Below are positions 29,936 to 38,845 of a DNA stretch of 64,000 bases, one piece after another (the stretch's first letter is position 1; every line of letters starts with the position of its first letter). Position numbers and translations under genes: made by a program. The DNA comes from Saprospiraceae bacterium (lineage in GTDB: Bacteria; Bacteroidota; Bacteroidia; Chitinophagales; Saprospiraceae), in the NCBI GenBank assembly GCA_016710625.1, contig JADJVK010000001.1, positions 1 through 64,000 on the forward strand. Direction: 5' to 3'. A model generated the notes under the pieces. That model was not told where the DNA came from, did not search any database, and saw nothing but the letters and a program-made list of their open reading frames with translations.

Positions 29936-29983
29936 CAATCAATTTAACCTTATCTTGTGGCGAAATTTTAAAATTCAATTCAA

Positions 29984-30235
29984 ATGAAATTTTTAGCTGA
30001 AATTGATGTGATGCCATTGAAAGAATTATTGGATCCACAAGGAAAAACGGTTGCAAATAATTTAAAAAATGTGGATTTACACGGTATCGAAGACGTAAGA
30101 ATTGGCAAACACGTTAAAATGTGGATTGAAGCGGAAAGTGAAGAAGCGGCAAAAACAATTACAGATACTGCTTGCAAAAAACTACTTTGCAATCAAATTA
30201 TGGAAAATTATACTTTTACCATAATCCCTGCATAA
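29984..30235 (+). CDS. purS: Phosphoribosylformylglycinamidine synthase subunit PurS
   Basis: An 83-residue protein with the PurS fold: MKFLAEIDVMPLKELLDPQGKTV (in part), NVDLHGIEDVRIGKH and the C-terminal MENYTFTII. In species with separate PurS, PurQ and PurL it bridges the glutaminase and synthase. purQ and purL are not in this window. It is followed after three bases by rsmI. Confidence 0.85.
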   Translation: MKFLAEIDVMPLKELLDPQGKTVANNLKNVDLHGIEDVRIGKHVKMWIEAESEEAAKTITDTACKKLLCNQIMENYTFTIIPA

Positions 30236-30238
30236 CAC

Positions 30239-30949
30239 ATGTTATATGTGGTACCAACTCCTATCGGTAATTTAGAAGATATCACTTTCAGAGCGGTAAG
30301 AATTCTGAAAGAAGTAAATCTGATTCTTGCTGAAGACACTAGAACTAGTAAAAAATTATTGGATCATTACGCTATAACGACCCCTCTCCAATCGTATCAT
30401 ACTCATAATGAACACAATGTAGTTGCCACCTTCGTCCAAAGAATTATTCAAGGTAGCAGCATTGCCTTAGTTTCTGATGCCGGCACCCCAGCTATTTCCG
30501 ACCCAGGTTTTCTATTAGTCAGAGCTTGTTTGGAAGCTGGCATTAAAGTCGAGTGCCTTCCTGGAGCAACTGCTTTTGTCCCTGCATTAGTCAATTCTGG
30601 CTTGCCAGCACATGCTTTCCATTTCGATGGTTTCCTTCCCCACAAAAAAGGGAGACAGACTAGATTGAAATTTCTTTCTACTTTGCCCCACACCTTTATC
30701 CTCTATGAATCCCCTTTCAGGTTAGTGAAATGCTTAGAGGAACTAATGGAACATTGTGGACAAGAACGTCAGGCTTGTGTTTGTCGAGAATTGAGCAAAC
30801 TCCATGAGGAAAACAAAAAAGGCACCTTATCTGAATTAACACTTTACTACACCAAAGGTGGCGGCATACCCAAGGGTGAAATTGTAATTGTAGTGGAAGG
30901 TATGGAAGAAATTAAAAAGAAATCGAGCAAATATGATTTAGAAGCATAA
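30239..30949 (+). CDS. rsmI: 16S rRNA (cytidine-1402 2'-O)-methyltransferase
   Basis: A 236-residue SAM-dependent tetrapyrrole-methylase-fold enzyme: MLYVVPTPIGNLEDIT, then ILAEDTRTSKKLL, SDAGTPAISDPG, and GATAFVPALVNSGLP, all RsmI motifs. It modifies C1402 in the decoding centre. A family-typical C-terminal domain of RsmI is shortened here (ends KGEIVIVVEG...), but that is common in Bacteroidota. Confidence 0.9.
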   Translation: MLYVVPTPIGNLEDITFRAVRILKEVNLILAEDTRTSKKLLDHYAITTPLQSYHTHNEHNVVATFVQRIIQGSSIALVSDAGTPAISDPGFLLVRACLEAGIKVECLPGATAFVPALVNSGLPAHAFHFDGFLPHKKGRQTRLKFLSTLPHTFILYESPFRLVKCLEELMEHCGQERQACVCRELSKLHEENKKGTLSELTLYYTKGGGIPKGEIVIVVEGMEEIKKKSSKYDLEA

Positions 30950-30950
30950 A

Positions 30951-30990
30951 AAAAGTCAACTACAATATCATTGAATTGCAGTTGACTTTC
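30951..30990 (+). terminator. Intrinsic terminator after rsmI
   Basis: AAAGTCAACTACAAT and ATTGCAGTTGACTTT arms (one mismatch) around an 8-base loop, with A and T runs outside. It is also usable on the minus strand for the converging 1011-residue gene. Confidence 0.8.
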
Positions 30991-31010
30991 ATTTATGTAT
31001 TTCCTTAGAA

Positions 31011-34000
31011 CTATTGTTTTACAAACCTTTCTGTTTTCACATTTTCATTATTTTTGAAAAGCAAAATATAATTTCCAGCAGGCAACTTTTCTATCGAGAA
31101 CCTTACTTTATTTACCCCTTTCTGTGCCTCAAAAGGGATTTCCATCATTTGTTGTCCGCTAATTGAATAAATTCCCAGTGTTGATTCTGTAGAACTATTA
31201 GCTTTAAAACTAAAATTAAGCTCATTGCTAGCTGGGTTTGGGCTGAGTAAATATTCAAAATCAACCCCTAGATCATCCACTAAATTCCTATGTGATTTAT
31301 TATAAATGGTAGTAAACTCGTCACTAGAAGATAGCTCAACATGTTCATTGATACCCTTTGTTACTTCTATATAAGCAGTATCCGTTTGCCCTTCGCAACC
31401 AAACAAACTGCTTTTAACAATAATTGCTAATTTTTGAGTATGGTTGGAATTATTTACTAATTTACCCGTCAAAGGAAAATCCTTATCATCTAATAATGAG
31501 CCAGTTAGATTGTTATTAATATAGCTTAATTGGTAATTAATATTGATAAAGTTTGATTTTACTTCTAATGGAGTGATTTCTTGATTATTATTTATTACTT
31601 GGCTTTTCTTATTTAAATTAAATTTAGGTAGTGTAGAAACTCTATCTTCTTTAAATACTGTAAGAGATGAGCATCCATTCTCAGAATAAACCATACTTGC
31701 TCCATGAATAATTGTATATAAAGGATAACTTGTTTCATTATTATTAAAATTAAATTTATCATTTAATTTGTAATTATTAAATGGTTCATCAGAGTCAAAA
31801 ATAGTATCAATTAAAAAATCTCTAAATATCCATTTATATTTTACATCATAAAGGTTTGTAGGGTCAGGCAATGGTTTATAGTTTGTAAAATATGACCCAC
31901 TACACAATGTATCAATTTTTAAAGTTTCATTTATTATATAAGGTGTTGGTTTTATTTTAATATTTTTTTCAAATATGAAAGGATTATTCCCAGCACAGTA
32001 TTTTTCAGAATCTATTGATTTTATTTTAAGATTTAATCTGTATTCATGAATATTAGAATACATTTTTACAAAAAAACCAATTTGACCATAATTATAATTT
32101 TTACTACCAGTTGATAAAATGCTATCCTTTTCGTTATAATAGGTATATTCTAAATTAAAGATTGCATCCATATCTGTATAATTTCTTTTCACATAAATAC
32201 TTAAAGGTTTATTTCCACAAATATTATCATCTGATAAATTTACATTATTAATTTCTAATACTTTACCAATACTAACATAAAATCTTTTAGTTGCAACTTG
32301 ACCAACTTGATCAGTAACATTCAATACATAATATGCTGATTGATATGGCTTTATCAAAACAGAATCAATATCTTGACCTTTAGCAATATTCACCCAATCA
32401 TAAGTATAAGGTGGAACTCCTCCTCCTATATTTGCCTTTAATATAAGTTGATCAATTTTACAATATTGAATATATTCCTCTTTTTCATATTTAAATGGCG
32501 GAAGTGGGGTGTTTTTCATAATAATAGAAACAGTCGTGTCTGCTGATGAAAAATTTAAATATTCTAATTTGTAAGTCAATTCAATATTTACATCAAAATA
32601 AGATTGATTAGTATAATCAGTTTCAATAAAATTTTCTGATGTTTCACCTGATGATTCTTTTAAAAGTTTTTTATTTTGAAAATATTTTAAACTATAGATT
32701 AATTTTCCACTAGTTGGGTTTTTTGAGAAATAGATATTTCCTCCGCTACTTTGAAGTATGGAAGTTAGGCACTTAGACTTAATAATTGTATCTCTAAAAA
32801 TCATTTTGGAAAAATTTACTTTTTCTCCTTTAGAATCAGTTATTGTAACAGCAATTAATTTTGATTTTTCAGATGAATTTAAAATATAGCTTGCATTCGA
32901 ATTTATGTCTCCATTATTCCAAAGATATAAATATGGAGGATGTCCATTTTGAGCAATTACACTTGCATTCACTTTTGTAGCATCTATTTCAAATTTATCA
33001 ATAAATATAGATTCAATTATTAATGGTTTTTCTGTAATTAGCTTAAAATTAATATAATAAGTTCTTTCTTTGTTATTTGAATCTTTTACATATAAAGTTA
33101 TTGATTGCTTATCAATTGGGTTTGTTACTGTAAAACTATCACTATTCAAAATAAAACCATTTCCCCAATTAAAACTATATGGTTTTGTACCAAAATCTGG
33201 GTCAATTTTAATGGTTATTTTGTTATCACTTTTATAGAATTCTTTTGTGACAACAATTGTTTTATAATATTTTTTCAAAAGGTAGGCGCTCTCAATTTTC
33301 TTACCATCACTATCTGATACCTTAATAGGAATCAAAGTATCATTTTCAACATTTTTTAAATTTGTTATAGTAATTGTATCACTATTATTATTAGCATTTC
33401 CCCATTGATAATTATAAGGTGGTTTACCACCACCTACTAAAACATATAAAAAAAATTTATCTGTATCTTCATTAAAAAGTCTAACAGTGGGTCTTTCTGG
33501 GTAAATAAAATAAAAACCACTAGCATTAAAGTCAATAGAATTACAATATCCAAATGGTCTTGTTAGCGTTTTACAAATATTGTTATCGTCATAAATTAAC
33601 TCCATTGTCATATGTTGTGAAAAACAAACAGTTTGATTCGAAGTATTTTTTCTGAGAACTAATTTGAAATAAAATAAAGTAGAATCTTGATCTTTTGTAA
33701 TGGTATTTCCATCAAGTGAATTTGAAATAAATGAAAATAATAAAGCATAATCAAAAATATTAAAACAATTTCCCCATCCATCCTGTAAGTTTACATTTGA
33801 AGTAGAAAAAATTTCTTGATTAGTATTTATTTTCTTAAATACTGTCGTATCCCAACCTACAGAAAACTGCAGCCCAAGGACATTTTTAAAATCTTTTGCA
33901 AAAACTTTGATTGTAACAGTATCTCCTTCCTTCCCAGAAATATCAGTTGGTTCTATTCGGAAAGAGGCGGCTTTTTGAGCATAAGAAAAATTAGAAAAAG

Positions 34001-34046
34001 TTGCAATAATCATTGCAATAGAGAAGAGGGTTCTAATTCGTCTCAT
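31011..34046 (-). CDS. Cohesin-domain T9SS secreted protein with repeated Ig-like modules
   Basis: A 1011-residue protein with signal peptide (ending FSYAQ). Residues about 25-150 are a cohesin-like domain: FRIEPTDISGKEGDTVTIKV, FKNVLGLQFSVGWDTTVF. The middle, about residues 200-900, has degenerate SprB/PKD-like units (GGGKPPYNYQWGN, GGGVPPYTYDWVN). The last 80 residues are a T9SS type A domain (LLSPNPASNELNFSF, GNYILLFKN). It has a promoter box at 34082-34089. Cohesins bind dockerins, and a dockerin-like module occurs in the 56.7-59.6 kb gene, so it may be one arm of a surface scaffold. Confidence 0.8.
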   Translation of the reverse strand: MRRIRTLFSIAMIIATFSNFSYAQKAASFRIEPTDISGKEGDTVTIKVFAKDFKNVLGLQFSVGWDTTVFKKINTNQEIFSTSNVNLQDGWGNCFNIFDYALLFSFISNSLDGNTITKDQDSTLFYFKLVLRKNTSNQTVCFSQHMTMELIYDDNNICKTLTRPFGYCNSIDFNASGFYFIYPERPTVRLFNEDTDKFFLYVLVGGGKPPYNYQWGNANNNSDTITITNLKNVENDTLIPIKVSDSDGKKIESAYLLKKYYKTIVVTKEFYKSDNKITIKIDPDFGTKPYSFNWGNGFILNSDSFTVTNPIDKQSITLYVKDSNNKERTYYINFKLITEKPLIIESIFIDKFEIDATKVNASVIAQNGHPPYLYLWNNGDINSNASYILNSSEKSKLIAVTITDSKGEKVNFSKMIFRDTIIKSKCLTSILQSSGGNIYFSKNPTSGKLIYSLKYFQNKKLLKESSGETSENFIETDYTNQSYFDVNIELTYKLEYLNFSSADTTVSIIMKNTPLPPFKYEKEEYIQYCKIDQLILKANIGGGVPPYTYDWVNIAKGQDIDSVLIKPYQSAYYVLNVTDQVGQVATKRFYVSIGKVLEINNVNLSDDNICGNKPLSIYVKRNYTDMDAIFNLEYTYYNEKDSILSTGSKNYNYGQIGFFVKMYSNIHEYRLNLKIKSIDSEKYCAGNNPFIFEKNIKIKPTPYIINETLKIDTLCSGSYFTNYKPLPDPTNLYDVKYKWIFRDFLIDTIFDSDEPFNNYKLNDKFNFNNNETSYPLYTIIHGASMVYSENGCSSLTVFKEDRVSTLPKFNLNKKSQVINNNQEITPLEVKSNFININYQLSYINNNLTGSLLDDKDFPLTGKLVNNSNHTQKLAIIVKSSLFGCEGQTDTAYIEVTKGINEHVELSSSDEFTTIYNKSHRNLVDDLGVDFEYLLSPNPASNELNFSFKANSSTESTLGIYSISGQQMMEIPFEAQKGVNKVRFSIEKLPAGNYILLFKNNENVKTERFVKQ

Positions 34047-34081
34047 AGGATTAAAAATTTTGATTGTGTGTAAAAATAAAA

Positions 34082-34089
34082 CAAATCTA
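34082..34089 (-). promoter_or_regulatory. -7 promoter box TAGATTTG (minus strand)
   Basis: Exact TAnnTTTG, 35 bases upstream of the ATG (34044-34046) of the 1011-residue cohesin gene. Confidence 0.5.
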
Positions 34090-34180
34090 CATTTTTATTC
34101 AATCAAAATCAAGCCCATAACCTGTTTATATTCAATTGTTTATTGCATTAAATAAAAACAATATATGTAAATTACTGAAA

Positions 34181-34220
34181 ACAAAAAGTCTGCAATAGAA
34201 ACCCATTGCAGACTTTTTGT
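34181..34220. terminator. Intrinsic terminator after prc
   Basis: Perfect 16-bp stem (34181-34196 / 34205-34220) with an 8-base loop and AAAAA/TTTTT at the ends. It lies 20 bases past the prc stop. Confidence 0.9.
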
Positions 34221-34239
34221 GTAATTATTTATTAAAAAT

Positions 34240-36381
34240 CTACTTTTTCGCTATAAATACAGTCATATCTTTCATAATAGCCAAAGTTTCTTCCAAATAA
34301 GGATCTTTTTTCAAATTTTTGATTTGATCCTTTGTCCTTAATGCTTTTGCTGTATCATCTTTATCTGCAATTTGTTCTGTTGGCAAATTGTCAATTTTTA
34401 AAGTAGGTATTTCTGTATATAAATTTTTATACTTTTCTGACTCTTCTAACAATTTTGCATCTCTTTCTCTGAATTCTTTTAAAGTAAGTGGATATTGAGT
34501 ATCCTCTTTTCTGTCCTGAATTCGCTTTGCATTATTGTCTATCTTTTTGAAGGTTTCGCTATTTTTAACCCTATTTTCACTTGCAGTTTTCAATTTTGCA
34601 ATATCTGGTAAAAACACACTTTGTGTATGATTGACTGGTGGAATTTCGCTCCACTCCATTGCAAAATCCATCTCTTTTTCTCCTGATTTTGAATAAGCAT
34701 ATATATCTGGAAGAATAATATCTGGCACTACCCCTTTTAATTGTGTGGAACCACCATTTACTCTATAGAATTTCTGAATAGTAACTTTCACATCTCCTAA
34801 AGGTTTGATGTCGTTATAACCACTCAATGCTTGATCTAAGCTAAAGAATCTTTGAACTGTTCCTTTACCATAAGTTGATTTTCCGCCAACAATCACCGCT
34901 CTTCCATAATCTTGAAGGGCAGCAGCTAAGATTTCGGATGCTGATGCACTAGCTGTATTCACCATCACAGCCAATGGACCATTATATTGAACTCTGCTAT
35001 CTACATCTTGTAATACTTCTGGTCTTCTGTCTTTCGATTTCACTTGCACAATCGGACCTTGCTCAATGAATAATCCTGACATTTTTACCACATCACGAAG
35101 TGAACCTCCTCCATTATTACGAATATCTAGAATTATACCGTTTACATTCTCTTTTTTAAGTTTCTCCACTTCAGTAGCTACATCATCTGCACAACTTCTT
35201 CTGCCGTCTTCGAAATCAGCATAGAATTTAGGCAAACGAATCAATCCAAATTTTTGATCAGGATATCTATCATCCTTTATGATAAATGATTTTGCAAAAC
35301 CATCATCTATAATCACTTCGTCTCTAACAATTGGGATAACTTTCACACTGCCATCCAACTTCTTTTTTACAGTCAGTCTTACTTCAGTTCCTTTTTTACC
35401 TCTAATCTTCGAAACGACTTCATTACCAGTCATTCCAGAGATTTCTAATGGCTCAGCATCACCTTGAGCAACCTTCAAAATAATATCACCATCCTTCAAT
35501 TCTCCTTGTTTGTCGGCTGGTCCGCCAGGTATGATTTCTGATATTGTCGTTTTTTCAGCATCTGTTTGTAATCTTGCACCAATTCCAATCAATCTACCAG
35601 CCATATCAATATCAAAACTTTGTTTTTCGATAGGCTCAAAATAATTGGTATGTGGGTCAAAAATTCCTGTATAACAATTTAAGTAATCACTTAATCTATC
35701 TGACCTTTTGAGTTTTCCCATTCTTTTATACCAATCATCATAGGCTTTCAGTGTTTCTGCTCTAGCAGCACTATCTAACTGAGTATAGGTTTTTCCAATA
35801 AAAGCAGAATCTTTCTTTTCTTGCTTTTCTAATTTATCAGCTAATCTATCAAGAGTTTCGAATTTGATTAATTTTCTCCAATATTCTTTTAACTCATTAT
35901 CATTTTTGGCAAAATCCAATTTATCACCATCCGTTTCAATACTCTCTTTTTTAGTATAATCGTATGGATGTGCTAAAAATTCTTTGTAATAATTTTGAGT
36001 TTTCTTGAAAGACGCATCCCATAATTCCATGGATTTGTTGAACATTTCAAAGGTTCCACCTTTTGCCTCATCATCTAATTGGGTTTCGAAAGGCTTTAAC
36101 TGATCCATATCTTTCTTAGTGAAAAATATTTTTCTACTATCCAACCTATCTAAATAGGATTTATAAAGTTTTTTTGAAAAATCATCATCTATTTTTACAG
36201 GCCTATAATGTAATTCATTTAGTCCAGATGAGATGGTTTGTATAAGGATAGATTCTTTTTCATTTTCTGAGCTAGCAGTTCTGAATGACGAATTTAAAAA
36301 CCAAGCACTCAATGCGACAGCTACAACTATTAAAATTCCTCTAGTCATATAATATAATATTTTTTTTGTATTACTATTCAT
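34240..36381 (-). CDS. prc: Carboxy-terminal processing protease (tail-specific protease)
   Basis: A 713-residue S41A peptidase of the Prc/Tsp type, long form with an N-terminal membrane segment (residues 9-27), an N-terminal helical domain, a PDZ domain at about residues 240-330 (GIGARLQTD, DGDIILKV), and the catalytic Ser in TASASASEI (about 479) with the Lys in YGKGT (about 504). The C-terminal part, rich in charged residues, is the DUF3340 region. It cleaves unstructured C-termini of periplasmic proteins. A -7 box is at 36398-36405. Neighbour of dnaN, divergent. Confidence 0.92.
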   Translation of the reverse strand: MNSNTKKILYYMTRGILIVVAVALSAWFLNSSFRTASSENEKESILIQTISSGLNELHYRPVKIDDDFSKKLYKSYLDRLDSRKIFFTKKDMDQLKPFETQLDDEAKGGTFEMFNKSMELWDASFKKTQNYYKEFLAHPYDYTKKESIETDGDKLDFAKNDNELKEYWRKLIKFETLDRLADKLEKQEKKDSAFIGKTYTQLDSAARAETLKAYDDWYKRMGKLKRSDRLSDYLNCYTGIFDPHTNYFEPIEKQSFDIDMAGRLIGIGARLQTDAEKTTISEIIPGGPADKQGELKDGDIILKVAQGDAEPLEISGMTGNEVVSKIRGKKGTEVRLTVKKKLDGSVKVIPIVRDEVIIDDGFAKSFIIKDDRYPDQKFGLIRLPKFYADFEDGRRSCADDVATEVEKLKKENVNGIILDIRNNGGGSLRDVVKMSGLFIEQGPIVQVKSKDRRPEVLQDVDSRVQYNGPLAVMVNTASASASEILAAALQDYGRAVIVGGKSTYGKGTVQRFFSLDQALSGYNDIKPLGDVKVTIQKFYRVNGGSTQLKGVVPDIILPDIYAYSKSGEKEMDFAMEWSEIPPVNHTQSVFLPDIAKLKTASENRVKNSETFKKIDNNAKRIQDRKEDTQYPLTLKEFRERDAKLLEESEKYKNLYTEIPTLKIDNLPTEQIADKDDTAKALRTKDQIKNLKKDPYLEETLAIMKDMTVFIAKK

Positions 36382-36397
36382 ACCCTTTGAATATACA

Positions 36398-36405
36398 CAA
36401 ATGTA
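36398..36405 (-). promoter_or_regulatory. -7 promoter box TACATTTG (minus strand) of prc
   Basis: Exact TAnnTTTG, 16 bases upstream of the ATG at 36381. Confidence 0.5.
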
Positions 36406-36511
36406 AAAGGTAAAATTTGTTTAATCAACTATTTAACTAAATAATAACAAGATTGGTTGCTAATTATTAGATAAATTAATGCTTTTTATAGATAGAATAC
36501 TTTTTACTTTT

Positions 36512-36519
36512 TATCTTTG
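36512..36519 (+). promoter_or_regulatory. -7 promoter box TATCTTTG of dnaN
   Basis: Exact TAnnTTTG, 41 bases before ATG 36561. No good TTTG is seen 19-21 bases further up. Confidence 0.5.
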
Positions 36520-36560
36520 CACGTTTTACTCAAGGTTGCAATAATAATAAACGAAGTTTT

Positions 36561-37682
36561 ATGAAATTCAGTGTATCTTCTAGTGATTTATTAAAACATC
36601 TTCAAACAGTAGGTGGTGTAATTAGTTCAAATCCCGTTATACCAATATTGGAGGATTTTTTATTTATTCTTAATGGCAATCATTTGCAAATAACTGCTAC
36701 TGATACCCACACTTCTATTACCTCTGAGATGAGTGTGAATATGGAAGAAGAAGGTTCTGTTGCCATTCCTGCAAAAATATTATTGGATACTTTAAAAGCT
36801 TTGCCAGCCCAACCGATTCAATTCAATATTGATAATGAAACGATGGGAGTTGAAATCACATCAAGTTTCGGTAGATATCGTTTGGCAGGAGAAAAAAGTA
36901 ATGATTTTCCAAAGATAGTGCTGCCAGATGAGGTGGATGTAATATCCTTACCTTCCACACATTTGACAAAAGCAATTGCAAATACATTATTTGCGACAAG
37001 TAATGATGAATTACGTCCTCATATGTGTGGAGTGTACACTAAAATCACCAATGAAAGCTTAACTTTTGTTGCTACTGATGCTCATAAGTTAGTGAAGTAC
37101 ACTTTTAACGACATTCAAAGTGAACTGGGTACAAATTTTATTTTGCCTAAAAAAGCTTTGAATCTCCTGAAAAATATTCTTCCAGTTGCTACTGAAGTAA
37201 AAATATCTTTTAATAGTATAAATGCAATTTTCTCATTCGATAATGTTCAATTGTCTTGTAGATTAGTCGATGGAAAATATCCGGATTATAATGTGGTGAT
37301 TCCAATAGAGAACCCATTAAAAATGACATTGAATAGGTTAGATTTTCTAAATTCTGTGAAAAGGATTTACATTTATGCAAATAAAACATCCAACCAAATA
37401 GTATTGAACATCAATGAAAATGCATTGACTGTCTCAGCTCAAGATATCGATTTTTCAAATGAAGCGGCTGAACAATTGCCTTGTACATTTGAAGGAGATC
37501 CATTGACAATTGCTTTCAATGCAAAATATCTATCAGAAATGTTGGGAATCATTGATAGTGAAGAAATTGTGATGGCAATGTCGAAGCCAAATAAAGCTGG
37601 ATTAATTCTTCCAGTAGATGCACCAATAGAAGAAAATTTATTGATGCTCATCATGCCAGTAATGATACCAGTTGCACAATAA
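36561..37682 (+). CDS. dnaN: DNA polymerase III beta subunit (sliding clamp)
   Basis: A 373-residue clamp, normal length, with three clamp domains: MKFSVSSSDLLKHLQTVGGVI start, GRYRLAGEKSNDFPKI, LVATDAHKL-like FVATDAHKLVKY, CRLVDGKYPDYN and the end LLMLIMPVMI. It rings DNA and tethers polymerase III. No dnaA or gyrase gene is nearby, so there is no sign that this is the origin region. A strong terminator follows directly. Confidence 0.97.
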   Translation: MKFSVSSSDLLKHLQTVGGVISSNPVIPILEDFLFILNGNHLQITATDTHTSITSEMSVNMEEEGSVAIPAKILLDTLKALPAQPIQFNIDNETMGVEITSSFGRYRLAGEKSNDFPKIVLPDEVDVISLPSTHLTKAIANTLFATSNDELRPHMCGVYTKITNESLTFVATDAHKLVKYTFNDIQSELGTNFILPKKALNLLKNILPVATEVKISFNSINAIFSFDNVQLSCRLVDGKYPDYNVVIPIENPLKMTLNRLDFLNSVKRIYIYANKTSNQIVLNINENALTVSAQDIDFSNEAAEQLPCTFEGDPLTIAFNAKYLSEMLGIIDSEEIVMAMSKPNKAGLILPVDAPIEENLLMLIMPVMIPVAQ

Positions 37683-37717
37683 AAAAAATGCTGACCAAAT
37701 GGTCAGCATTTTTTTTT
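37681..37717. terminator. Bidirectional terminator after dnaN
   Basis: AATGCTGACC / GGTCAGCATT stem, AAAT loop, with long A and T runs at the ends. It also ends the convergent 127-residue gene. Confidence 0.9.
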
Positions 37718-38099
37718 ACATCAATTTTGAAGCAAATACTTTGAATTCATTTCTAAGTTCATTGAAATTTTTCTCAAAGGTATCAATTGCCTCTTTTTCT
37801 TCAGCATGGTAATGCACTTTACGATGATCTACTGCAACTGGGTTATGAACTACTTCGTTTGTCAGTTTATCTTCATCCACATTGATAAGATGATTCAGTT
37901 CGTCAATATTATTTTTTTGAATAATTAGTTGATTCTCAAAGTGCTCAACCTGCTTCAATGCTTCCACATTTGTATTTTTGGAAACAATTTCACTTAATCT
38001 GTTTCTCAATATTGAAATCTCATCGTTGTAGAATTTCAATTTAGATCTCCATTCTGTATGCTCAGCATGTTGAGCAAAGATTTTTTCTTCTTGTTTCAT
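37716..38099 (-). CDS. Hypothetical cytoplasmic coiled-coil protein
   Basis: A 127-residue, highly charged protein with no signal or membrane segment. Heptad-like Leu spacing at about residues 23-75 (ISILRNRLSEIV, VEALKQVEHFENQLI) and a C-terminal helix FEKNFNELRNEF suggest a coiled coil; a His-rich spot (DHRKVHYHAEE) is in the middle. No known family is recognised. It shares its 3' terminator with dnaN. Confidence 0.5.
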   Translation of the reverse strand: MKQEEKIFAQHAEHTEWRSKLKFYNDEISILRNRLSEIVSKNTNVEALKQVEHFENQLIIQKNNIDELNHLINVDEDKLTNEVVHNPVAVDHRKVHYHAEEKEAIDTFEKNFNELRNEFKVFASKLM

Positions 38100-38172
38100 T
38101 TTTAAAATTACTTTTGTATAAATTTACAAAAAAAACCCAACAAATACAAGTAAGATTTTATCTAAAAGTAAT

Positions 38173-38844
38173 TTAAACCAAATTATTTTCGAAAGCTAAT
38201 TTCATTAAAGCAGCAATATTATTGACACAAAGTTTTCTCATCAAACTTTTTCGGTGTACTGTAACAGTTTGCTCACTGATAAACAACATTTTACCTATTT
38301 CAAAATTAGAATGTGCCTTGGCTAATAATTTTAGCACTTCTAATTCTCTTTTGGTGATTTCATTTTTTTTGAGGAATTGCTCATCAAAACTGTGAATAGA
38401 TTCAGATTGAATTATCTTTTGTGCAGCAATATTTCCAAGTCCTTTTAAATCAATGAAAGCATCAAAATATTTGTTTCCAGATAGAATTTGATCAATTGCT
38501 TCAAGGAATTTGGCTACTCCAGAATCAGACAATAAAAGTCCATCTACCTGATAATCAGTAATTTTTCTAATTATAATATGATCATTTGAGGATATTACTA
38601 AGATTTTGAAATCAATATTTCTTTTTTTGAAAAAATCTAAAACCTGAAAACCATCCTTCTCCAATAAATTCAAATCTATTATCAATAAATCCAATTTTAA
38701 AGAAGAGACCGTTTCAATCAATTCTTTTCCAGAAGTAAAAGAAAAAATAGGTTGTTTGGTGAAATTATTTTTTTCAATAATTGCGACTAATCCATCTAAA
38801 TATAATTGATTAGACGCTGCTATCACCACTTTTTTTCCAGTCAT
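38173..38844 (-). CDS. LuxR/NarL-type response regulator with atypical receiver
   Basis: A 223-residue protein: N-terminal receiver-like domain (1-120) and a C-terminal LuxR HTH (about 155-223, ITKRELEVLKLLAKAHSNFEIGKMLFISEQTVTVHRKSL, in part). The phospho-acceptor position Asp57 is kept (LIIDLNL), but the acidic pair at positions 10-11 is Ala-Ser (VIAASNQ) and the Lys expected near residue 106 is Ser (GLLLSDS). Phosphorylation may therefore be lost or weak. It starts two bases after the dnaE stop, so it is transcribed with dnaE, and no kinase is nearby. Confidence 0.8.
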   Translation of the reverse strand: MTGKKVVIAASNQLYLDGLVAIIEKNNFTKQPIFSFTSGKELIETVSSLKLDLLIIDLNLLEKDGFQVLDFFKKRNIDFKILVISSNDHIIIRKITDYQVDGLLLSDSGVAKFLEAIDQILSGNKYFDAFIDLKGLGNIAAQKIIQSESIHSFDEQFLKKNEITKRELEVLKLLAKAHSNFEIGKMLFISEQTVTVHRKSLMRKLCVNNIAALMKLAFENNLV

Positions 38845-38845
38845 T

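Noticed and set aside
36561..37682. Replication origin next to dnaN
   Set aside because: No dnaA gene or DnaA-box cluster is seen; dnaN alone is not evidence of an origin.
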